From Parietaria judaica (Eukaryota > Streptophyta > Magnoliopsida > Rosales > Urticaceae): a stretch of 64,000 nt of DNA. Both the position numbers and the translations under genes were made by a program. This document shows, piece after piece, positions 1 to 9,179 of the stretch. The stretch is from positions 5,084,001 to 5,148,000 of the forward strand of contig OX940865.1 in NCBI GenBank assembly GCA_954871525.1. The letters run 5' to 3'. The first letter of the stretch is position 1, and each line of letters begins with the position of its first letter. The notes under the pieces were generated by a model, which searched no databases, was not told where the DNA came from, and was given only the letters and a program-made list of their open reading frames with translations.

Positions 1-85
1 CTGGCAGCGGAATGGGCCTGCGGCCCATCGCGAAGCGGGCGCTGCCTTGGCCTCCCCGAACGGCTAGGCGAGGCTTCTCCTAGGG

Positions 86-158
86 ACGTGGGCCCGGGCT
101 TAGGCCCGGAGGGCCCACGTACATAATTTTGATTATGGGTCGGAATTTATTCCGACCC
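86..158 (+). other. Two conserved hairpins in the Copia-A leader
   Basis: Hairpin 1 (86-120) has perfect arms ACGTGGGCCC/GGGCCCACGT. Hairpin 2 (137-158) has 9-bp arms GGGTCGGAA/TTCCGACCC and a 4-nt loop. The homologous leader of Copia-B (20538-20611, minus) keeps both structures with different bases in hairpin 1 and a G.U-type pair in hairpin 2. This points to a structured genomic RNA leader, perhaps for packaging, dimerisation or translation control; the role is inferred. Confidence 0.65.
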
Positions 159-247
159 GGTTCCCTAGGAATAGTTAAATATTAATTATCATTGAAATTA
201 AACAATTATGAATTAAATTAATTATGATTAATTAATTAAAAAAATAA

Positions 248-480
248 AATATGGATGTTATTTATGGATAAATAACTTTGACTTATTTTATATAATTCAT
301 AAAATTAAATTTGGATATTATTTAGTGAATAAATAATATTGTCTTATTTAATGTTAAAATATGGATGATAATTCTTAGGAATGATATCATTGACTTATTT
401 TAAAAATTTCATAAATAATTATGTGTAAGCCATGGATTGAATTAATGATTATTCTTGTTGAATGGGAATCATTAAAATCT
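248..480 (+). repeat. Tandem AU-rich hairpin array in the Copia-A leader
   Basis: About four imperfect units of roughly 50-70 bp begin near 248, 309, 359 and 431. Each starts with a TATGGAT-like or TTGGAT-like phrase and contains an inverted repeat. Unit 1 pairs GTTATTTA with TAAATAAC; unit 2 pairs ATTATTTA with TAAATAAT, a compensatory change. The Copia-B leader has the matching array at 20170-20452 on the minus strand. Confidence 0.6.
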
Positions 481-996
481 AATTATATATATTCATCATA
501 GATATAATTTGTTATAACCTATTTTCATAACCTGTAAACATAGTACTTATGTTTAATCATTATTAATATGTCGAATTAAGGATAGATATAAATAGTAAAG
601 AGTAAATGTAAAGTGTTCATTATTAATCGGAAAAATCTCAATCATACAATCTTGTCTGAGGAAGAGGGAATCAAAAGTGGGGCCGGTTCACCATCCACTT
701 CTGGTTGACCGGTTAGGACCCCTCCCATCTACCTGGAGAAAGTATGGTTGACCTATCACTACCGACAAAATGATGAACACTATAATCATTGAGGCCTTTT
801 ATAAAATTACGTGTCGTAATTAATAAAGCCAAAATATAAACTTTTAATGTGTCATTAAAGGAAAGTTTATAATAAGTTTTAATTAAATTATGTTAAAATT
901 AAAAACGTTATTTTATCTAAAACAATGGCAAGTATAGAATTAATAATAAAAGGTCTCCATTATTACTGTCACAAGGTCTGCTGACCACACCGCCTC

Positions 997-1352
997 GAGT
1001 CACCCTAGAGTGACCACTCCTCTTAAGGAAATGTGTGCTTGTGGAAGGTTTGGCACCGTGATAGTTCCAAAAGAATATGGGGATGGAGGAATCTTGGAAA
1101 TGGACCGTGAGTCACCTTAGAGTGACCATTCCTTAAGGACGACGTTTCCAAGAGGATCCCGAGAACCAAAAATAATGGGTTAAGCTTGAACGGAAGTTGG
1201 TACTTCCCGACCGTCTATGATGATAGTTAATAATCATAAGGAATTGTGGTGGTTCTTAATTTGAGAATTAATTAAGTTTATGACTAAAACTTAGTTTAAC
1301 CAAACTACACAGTTGATACCGCGAGTCACCTTAGAGTGACCATGCCTTAAGG
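997..1352 (+). repeat. Three-copy stem-loop motif in the Copia-A leader
   Basis: Copies begin at 997, 1109 and 1323. Each is a GAGTCACCYTAGAGTGACC block (arms GTCAC/GTGAC) followed closely by the palindrome CCTTAAGG (CTTAAGG in the first copy). Spacings are 112 and 214 bp. The Copia-B leader carries the same three copies in the same order, with spacings of about 111 and 210 bp. No reading frame explains the conservation. Confidence 0.7.
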
Positions 1353-1525
1353 ACGGCAACGATGTGTACAGTCGGTTAAATTATCATGAAATAGTCAATG
1401 GGTTTAATTAACGTTTTCCCAAGAACATGTTTGCATCATGTGACTATTTCGAACCAACTTAATTACCCAAAACATTCTACCTATAATAAAAAGTTTAATA
1501 AGTTTCTTTTTCTATTCCAGTTAAA

Positions 1526-4500
1526 ATGCCATCCGACAAACAAGATATGGAAATCTCTGCAATGACTCTGATGTCTCAAAAACAAAGCAATATGGTCAAT
1601 GTCACAGAATCCCTGAGTAAACTGGCTATTAGTGGATCTTCAGAGAAACACAAAATAGCAGAGCAGATTGCTCTAAATTCAATGAATAAGAGGAAGATGT
1701 ATGACTACCAGGAAGGCGACTTCTAGAATGGTAATGCTGATCAGTCAACGTTAACATCATGTTTCGTTGATAACTCATCCTTCAACTGGATATTGGATTC
1801 TGGAGCTAATGATCATGCATGTAATTCTCTTCAGTCTCATGACTCATTAGAAGAAATTCATGAAGGACCAGCTTTAAAAGTAGGAAACGGAGAATTCTTA
1901 CAAGCTAAAGCTGTTGGGAATCTGAGACTGACATTTGGTAACAAATTTCTATTTGTTAATAATGTATTCTATTATCCAAATGTCTACAGGAATATACTCT
2001 CTGCTTTTATGTTGTACAAACAAGGATACACCTTAAACTTTCGTGGGTCCCATTGGGTCATCACAAAAGATGGTGTATACATTTGTACTGCCAAAGCAGA
2101 AAATGGACTGTATATTCTAAGACCGGATTATGGAAGTTGTTTGAGTGCTGAAATGTTTAAATTGGCAATGCCAAAGTCAATTAAGAAACCCAAAATTGAT
2201 AATGATATGGAAACCTATAAATGGCACTTAAGATTGGGTCATATTAATCTAGACAGGATAAACAGGCTGGTTAAGGATGGACCCCTTAAAGAACTAACAA
2301 TCGGTTCTTTGCCTGTTTGCGAATCTTGTATAGAAGCTAAAATGACTAAGAGGCCATTTTCGGCAAAGGGTCAAAGAGCCACTTAACCATTAGAATTCAT
2401 CCACACTGATGTATGTGGTCCCATGAACATACAGGCAAGAGGAGGAATTGAATATTTTTTCACCTTCATTGATGACTATTCAAGATATGGTTATGTTTAC
2501 CTCATGGCAAAGAAATCTGAAACTTTGGGTAAATTCAGAGAATTTCTAGCAGAGGCTGAAAAACAACTAGGACTATCATTAAAGTCTCTTTGATCTGATC
2601 GAGGAGGAGAATACCTAGATCATGAATTCTGTGATCTCCTGATCGAGAAAGGTATAACATCTCAATTGACAGCTCCTGGCACACCAGAACAAAATGGTGT
2701 AGGAGAAAGAAGAAACAGGACCTTACTAGAAATGGTAGGGTCAATTCTAAGCTACTCATCACTTCCTAATTCATTTTGGGGATATGCTTTGTTGACGGCC
2801 ACTATCATTCTAAATGTTGTACCGTCAAAGTCTGTTTCAAAAACACCCCAAGAATTATGGAATGGCAGAATACCAAATCTGCGACATTACAGAATATGGG
2901 GATGTCCAGCTCATGTGCGGACTGGAAACAGAAACAAATTGGAATCACGAACAGAAGTATGCTTGTTCGTGGGATATTCCAAAGAGACAAAAGGAGGTTT
3001 ATTTTATAGTCCACAAAGCCAGAAAGTATTTGTTTCTACAAATGCAACCTTTTTAGAAGAGGACTATATGATAAACTTAAAACCTCGAAGCAAAATTGTG
3101 CTTGAGGAAGTGTCAGGTGACAAGGTCACAAAGCCTCCAACAATGACTGTTGTAGAGGATTATGCAGAAACCACGGTCCCAAATCAGAACCAATGGGTGC
3201 TCAGACGTAGTGGGAGGTTCAAAAGACCAGTTTAACGCTACGAGCATTCCCAATTGGAATTTCACCTAGCTGTTACAAACACTAGTGTTGAAGATCCCAT
3301 AATCTTCAAGGAAGCTATGATGGATCCTGATAAGGGAGAATGACAGGAAGCTATGAACCAAGAAATAGAATCAATGAATTCTAATGAAGTATGGGAACTT
3401 GTAGACTTACCTGATGGTTTCAAAACCATTGGGAATAAATAGGTATACAAGATAAAGAGAGGAGTGGACGGGAAGGTTGAAACCTTCAAGGCTAAACTAG
3501 TGGCAAAGGGTTTTACCCAGAGAGAAGGTATTGATTTCGATGAGACCTTCGCTCCAGTCGCTAAGTATAAGTCCATCCGGATTCTCATGGCCATAGCCTG
3601 TAGTCTCAATTACGAGATATGGTAGATGGACGTAAAAACCGCATTCCTGAACGGGTACATTGACGAGAACATCTATATGGACCAACCAGAAGGGTTCGTG
3701 CAACAGGGTCAAGAATGGAAAGTTTGCAGATTACTCAAGTCCATTTATGGATTGAAGCAAGCTTCCAGATCCTGGAATCTAAGGTTTGATGAGACCATTA
3801 AGACCTATGGGTTCGTTCAAAATGAAACTGAAGCCTGCATTTACAAACTCAATGATGAGTCCGTGGAGATTTTTCTTGTTCTATACGTCGATGATATTCT
3901 TCTCATTGGAAACAGTGTGAATAGATTATCAGACGTGAAAGCGTGGCTATCTACGCAATTCCAAATGAAGGATATGGGAGAAGCCAGTTATGTTCTTGGG
4001 ATCCGTATCTTTAGGGATCGCAATATCAGGTTTCTAGCCTTGTCACAAGCAGCTTACATAGATAAGGTGCTTGAACGTTTTGCAATGAAAAACTCCAAGG
4101 GCTGTAATTTACCAACCAGGCATGGAGTGTTCCTAAGCAGGAACCAGTGTCCAACTTCTCCGGAAGAGCAAGACGAGATGAGGCGGGTGCCCTATGCTTC
4201 AGCAGTGGGAAGTCTGATGTATGCTATGCAGTGTACAAGACCAGACATTTGTTATGCTGTGGGAATGGCTAGTAGATACCAATCCAACCCTGGTATGGCT
4301 CACTGGACTGCAGTGAAGAATATTCTCAAGTATCTTCGGAGAACGAGAAACTATATGTTAGTGTTTTCAGGTTCAGATCTGAATCCACTAGGATACACTG
4401 ACTCGGATTTTATGTCTGACAAAGATGCGAGAAAATCAACGTCGGGAGTAGTGTACACCCTTGCTGGTGGAGCGATATTCTGGACAAGCGTAAAGCAATC

Positions 4501-4870
4501 CTGTATCGCAAATTCCACAATGGAAGCTGAATATGTGGCTGCGTGTGAAGCAGCCAAGGAATCAGTTTGGCTAAAGAATTTCTACATGGAACTGGGTGTA
4601 GTCCCAGATGTAGATGGACCACATACGTTGTACAGTGATAACAGTGGAGTTGTGGAAAATTTGAAAGAGCCATGAGACCATAACAAGGCGAAACATATAG
4701 AAAGGAAATACCATCTCATTAGAGAGATAGTACGTCGTGGGGATGTGCGGGTTGTGAAAATAGCTTCGGAGGACAATCTGGCTGATCCATTTACAAAGAC
4801 GTTGCCAGAGAAAATATTGAGGAGGCATCTGGATAATATGGGCGTGAAAGACATGAGTCATCTTCTTTAA
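1526..4870 (+). pseudogene. Copia-A gag-pol polyprotein, degenerate
   Basis: One reading frame runs from the ATG at 1526 to the TAA at 4868-4870 with no frameshift but eight in-frame stops (1724, 2384, 2591, 3233, 3341, 3440, 3623, 4673). A short gag remnant without a CCHC knuckle leads directly into the protease (LDSGAND near 1793). The GAG-pre-integrase zinc region follows (WHLRLGH, CESCIEAK; about 2221-2370). The integrase core comes next (HTDVCGP, SDRGGEY, PEQNGVGERRN; about 2400-2720). Reverse transcriptase follows (MDVKTAFLNG at 3626, YVDDILL near 3880). RNase H is last (SDNSGV near 4640 and a C-terminal tail to 4870). The element cannot make an intact polyprotein. Gag appears internally deleted, because protease follows the short first segment within about 20 codons. 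Confidence 0.92.
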
Positions 4871-4885
4871 GTACAAGTGGGAGAT

Positions 4886-7420
4886 TGTTGGACATATGTG
4901 TCCTTAAACAAGATATTTATCCATTTGTAAAAGATTATGACCAGTCGTTGAATAAAGATGGTACTTATTATGTTAATCTTATTATAGTTTCTGTAGAGTA
5001 AAATAGAATGTTTGATTCCTTAGTTCATAAAGGATGCAATTATGTTATTATTATCATAACAGAGTCATGTGAGGAAGAATTAATAAGCATAATAAATGAA
5101 CTTAAAATGTCCGTGGCCTGATTAACTGGGTGAGAGCCCATTAATTGGTAAGGTCATTAATGTGACTAAAGTGACAATCCTATTCTGGATTATGTGTGTG
5201 TCACACTCACTACAAGTGCATTAAGTATGAAGCGTCTTCATACTGGACTGGATCTGACTTAAACTCGAGAAGTTATCATATAAGACCGTCACTGATAACT
5301 TGTAGTTGAGTCGCAAAATGATGATCAAATAGATATTAGTTCTAAGTCCTGAGTGATCATGAGTCCGAGCTACTGGCATGATTGTTCTTTGATTTAACCG
5401 TTAAAGAACACAAGATATTACCGCTGTTCCCAACACTATTATTTTGGGAACATGATAGTCAGTAGTAAGGATAGCTTGATCATAGACATGGGCATCACAC
5501 AGCTCTCATCAGAGTCATGATGATTCCCTTGGTTGTCAGTGGTGAGAAGTGAGAGGTACCCGTGCGCAACTTTTCGAATCGAAACCATAAGTGTGTTGCT
5601 CATAATATTACTGCCTGAGTCAAGGATGAAAATGCACAGGCGATGTGTGGGTCATCAAGTGAAATAACAATAATCGGTATTTGATTGAATCTAACGGACA
5701 CCCTGCTAATATAAGGGAATAATATATACCGTATCACTAAAAAGTGCAGCCTTGGGTCTATAGTGGAATCACTTCGAGGTTTGACGAACACCTAGAAGTT
5801 CGTTGGATCTTAAATGATACGGGTCCATGGTCCCCAGAATAGCTCTGTAACGGATGATACGTACGTGATTAAAATACATTCTGGATAATGTTTAATCATT
5901 TGGCTCGACTTATAAAACTGACAAGTTTGTGACAGACGTCAGATAGTTTTATCGACAGCGTGGCAAAAGTATCATATTTTGGTACACGGAATTAACTGAT
6001 AAAAATAAAGTTAGAATTTAGATTTTCGAACAGCACTATGTTTTTCAAAATTAAATTCTAAGCAACTTTGCTTTTTGAACCAAGTCATTCTGACTTACGG
6101 TTTGTGATTTATGGATTTTCTAAGTTTATGACTCGGTTCGATAAGCTATGAAATTAAATCACATGTCACGAATTTAAATGATGGTGTTGCACCATGACAT
6201 TTAATGTGTGATATTGAGATCAGGTTTTATTAATATAATTTAATTATTTGGATTTAATTATTAATATCTTATTAATAATTAATTAATAATTAAAAGATTT
6301 ATATTAATAAATAAATAATATATTTATATATATTGTTATATGTGTAAATTCGAATTAGGGTTTGGAGATAACAAACCCTAGCTAAATTCGAATCTCTGAA
6401 TTGAAGATTTTATTTTTTGCGGCATAAGTACCTCAAGTTTGGTATTTTGGCAAAAACCCTAAAATCAATTTAATCCATTCGATCGGTTATGATTTAGTAT
6501 CAATCGTTGGATTGAGATAATTGATTTGAACCCTAATGTAATTCAAAATTGAAACTTGGTGACTAAGTTTAGGTATTTCGAATTTGCTTGATTAATCATG
6601 TCCATTATATGGGTTTTGAGATTTTATCTTTAAACCGTCGGATTAGAAATTAATTAACATTATATATATGATATTAAATTCGAATAAATTTGTGATAAGA
6701 GTTTGAATTAGGGTTTTGTAAGACCCTCGGGTATTTGACTTTATCCCTAATTGATTTGATCCATTGGATTGGTTTAAGATTTATTTTTAACCATTGGATC
6801 TAGATAATCATTATCAAATCTCCAAATCGGTTACAGGTTGAGCATATAAATAGGAGGCTCATTCTACACATTTCACACACCTCTCCCCAGAGCAAAAACT
6901 CGAGCTCTCCCTATCTCTTTAGGGTCTGCGAGTTTTCTGCTTCTGATTTCTCTTCTGGTTTGGCTTTGGAGATATTTTTCTCCGGTAACATTAAAAGAAC
7001 CGTTAGTTAAATTTTGCGACGGAGTCCTGCCAGCAAAGCCCACGCTTCGGTAGCGAGGAATCCAGGAGAATGTCCCGGAAGATCACGGGAGTTTCCCTCA
7101 GCACCGGCGGAGATTTGCCCAAGTCAGAACGCGCAGCCGGAATCATCAGTTGAGGTACGGCCTTATGCATTGGGTAAATAAATGCAACCATTTACTGCTT
7201 TCTATTTATTTCTTGTTCGACTAGATTATTAATAATGAATATGAAAATATTAGATTCGAAATATTTATCAGATCTTGGTTAAATAATTGTTACCCGATAT
7301 CCGTGTCGTCGGTCCGACAACAAGATTTCCGCTTTAAAATGAATTTTTAAATGTTACCGGGACGGCGCGGAGGCTATTATCGTGGTAAGGAAGTCGACTT
7401 GATACCTCCGATTTCCAATA
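4886..7420 (+). repeat. 3' LTR of Copia-A (2.5 kb)
   Basis: It starts TGTTGGACATATG after the polypurine stretch GTACAAGTGGGAGA and ends CCGATTTCCAATA, where sister copies end CCAACA. It carries a TATA box (6845-6852) and a CTCGAGCTCTCC-rich transcribed segment. Homologous copies are at 21101-28040 (minus), 30902-34883 (plus) and 45712-48465 (minus). It has no coding content. Confidence 0.88.
6845..6852 (+). promoter_or_regulatory. TATA box of the Copia-A LTR
   Basis: TATAAATA is followed by a conserved block containing ACTCGAGCTCTC. The same box sits at the same relative place in three other copies (21783-21790 minus, 34290-34297 plus, 46279-46286 minus), which supports it as the LTR promoter and the U3/R border region. 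Confidence 0.7.
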
Positions 7421-7499
7421 GTATTATATTTATTCAACGACTAGTCATAATCTTTTACAAATGGGTTAAAACAGCTTGTTTAAGGACATATGTCCAACA
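7421..7499 (-). repeat. 79-bp stub of the Copia-B 3' LTR
   Basis: On the minus strand it begins TGTTGGACATATGTCC and matches the start of the 4886-7420 LTR (both contain CATTTGTAAAAGATTATGAC). It is cut at 7421 by the end of Copia-A, giving a tail-to-tail junction between two elements of one family. Confidence 0.8.
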
Positions 7500-7525
7500 A
7501 TCTCCCACTTGTACTTAAAGAAGAT

Positions 7526-8219
7526 TGTTGATGCAGGATTTCACCCTCCTTGGGAAAAACGACACCAAGGTATAAGACTACACCTTCGGGGAAAACGACA
7601 CAAGACCCGAAGGAAATTGGGCCTCACCCGAACTATCAGGCCTAACAAAGCAGCCCAGCATCACGGGCCCATCAAGAGTCCACTCCGAAGCTTAGTCAAC
7701 AAGAGCCAAGTCTCCTCGAAGACCAAGCCCACGAAGACCAAGCCCACGAGGACCAAGCAGCTCTTCCGAAGACTGAGCAACCCCGAAGAATATGCGTGCT
7801 CTCCCTTTATTGACTAACCCAGAGTCCTCCACGTGGATAAGCACCAAATACCACGTCGTCCAGATTTTACACGTGGTGACCAAAGGAGAGGCGAAGAGAT
7901 ATCTGATTAGTCTACTAGCCGTTACTAGATTATAGGAAATAGACGTTGTAATCTAGGCTATAAAAAAAGGCATACGAAATAACCCAAGACGGACTCAATT
8001 CGTTCTACACTTTACATTAGTTATTCGCTCTGTATTCATCTTGCTATCAATCAAATATACTTTCTCTTTATTATCGCTCACCCCTTCACAAATTCTTCAT
8101 CTCGTGACTTTATTCATCGAAGTGGATTTTATCTCGTAAAGTTAAGATCTACCGTCATATTCACCATAAACAGAGTGCTATCACTTTGTGACAGTTGGTC
8201 GTGATTATTCACATCAACA
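7526..8219 (+). repeat. 5' LTR of the LARD (694 bp)
   Basis: It begins TGTTGATGCAGG and ends TTCACATCAACA. It differs from the 3' LTR mainly by an extra ~15-bp unit in the short CCACGARGACCAAG repeat (about 7720-7760) and a few point changes. A CTATAAAAAAAGGC stretch near 7960 is the likely TATA region. Confidence 0.9.
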
Positions 8220-8220
8220 G

Positions 8221-8238
8221 TTTGGCGCCGTCTGTGGG
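8221..8238 (+). other. Primer binding site of the LARD
   Basis: TTTGGCGCCGTCTGTGGG lies one base after the LTR end. The GGCGCCG core is typical of plant gypsy-type primer binding sites. Confidence 0.75.
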
Positions 8239-8289
8239 AAATCTTTATAGATTCCTACCCAACCAAGTTTCCAGCAAGCAAACGCACGA

Positions 8290-8970
8290 ATGGCAAGCGG
8301 AACATCGAGCGGGAATCTCACGACCAACCCCTCGGAGACTGCGACGGATTACACTGTAAAAGCCATGTTGGAGACTATCCTCAAGAAACTCGAAGAAGGT
8401 GCCGAATCGAGAGAGGATTTCCAAACTAAATTGGAGAACCTCGCCCAGGGGCAGTCCCATATCGAGGGAACATTGTCCGAAGCGTTTAGCTCGACAAAAG
8501 CCCAATCTTCATCAACGCCACAGATAGACTTCGGACAAGGAAAGACTCCAGATTTTTCTGGAATCCAGGTCGACCCAGGACCGACCGAGGTGGAAAACAC
8601 CTCAGGCACACTGGAGGGGAAAAACCCCACCATGGGACCACTAGGGCCAGCAAATCACGGGGCGACAACCAACCGCGTTTCTGCCGAACACCCCGGCACC
8701 AGATTGGGTGCAATCCAATCCAATTACGGTGCGCCAAGACACCCCGACGACCCCAGATTCCAGACCCGCTCCATAAAGGAAAGTGGTCAAAAATTCACCT
8801 TCACGGGGCCTCCAAAGGGGACCCGACAAGGTAAAGGGGAAAATCCCCCCAGTCAATCAATTTTCGAACTGATTATAAATCACCCCGAAAATAACGAGGT
8901 GAACAAAAATCTTCAAGAAAAACTCGATCCTATGCTTCAATCTGTCTCGCATCGAGAAGACTCTTATTAG
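8290..8970 (+). CDS. Gag-like ORF of the LARD (226 aa)
   Basis: The frame opens 70 bp after the 5' LTR with ATG in the context GAATGG. Residues 1-70 are predicted helical and charged (for example KAMLETILKKLEEG), possibly a coiled coil. The middle is rich in Pro, Gly and Thr. There is no retrotransposon gag core and no CCHC knuckle. It may be the remaining N-terminal part of a gag used in cis for packaging, or no longer functional. Resemblance to gag rests on position and composition, not on a motif. Confidence 0.5.
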   Translation: MASGTSSGNLTTNPSETATDYTVKAMLETILKKLEEGAESREDFQTKLENLAQGQSHIEGTLSEAFSSTKAQSSSTPQIDFGQGKTPDFSGIQVDPGPTEVENTSGTLEGKNPTMGPLGPANHGATTNRVSAEHPGTRLGAIQSNYGAPRHPDDPRFQTRSIKESGQKFTFTGPPKGTRQGKGENPPSQSIFELIINHPENNEVNKNLQEKLDPMLQSVSHREDSY

Positions 8971-9179
8971 GTTCGAAACCTCGACACGTCTTCACGTCTC
9001 CTCGCGAGCATGGAACATTCTCTTATAAAAGACGACTTTGGATTTCACCAAGATCCTTATCGCCTTGACTCGCACTCGATCTTTGGTAACGTCTACTCTG
9101 CCGAATTAGGCACCACCTGGAATTTGGCAACGATATTGGGCATGTCAAAAATCTTCCGGGGCAATTAATTTGCTTCACC

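Larger units (their letters stand above)
1..7420 (+). mobile_element. Copia-A: long-LTR Ty1/copia retrotransposon, 5' end outside the window
   Basis: The window opens inside the 5' leader of a Ty1/copia element that runs through leader (to about 1525), degenerate gag-pol (1526-4870), polypurine tract (about 4873-4885) and a complete 3' LTR (4886-7420). Domain order protease, integrase, reverse transcriptase, RNase H is the copia order. The 3' LTR ends exactly against the tip of an inverted LTR of the same family (7421-7499), so this copy apparently inserted into the 3' LTR of Copia-B. Its own 5' LTR and the rest of Copia-B's LTR should lie to the left of the window. The long LTR and RT sequence suggest the Angela/Tork side of copia; the lineage is not proven. 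Confidence 0.9.
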
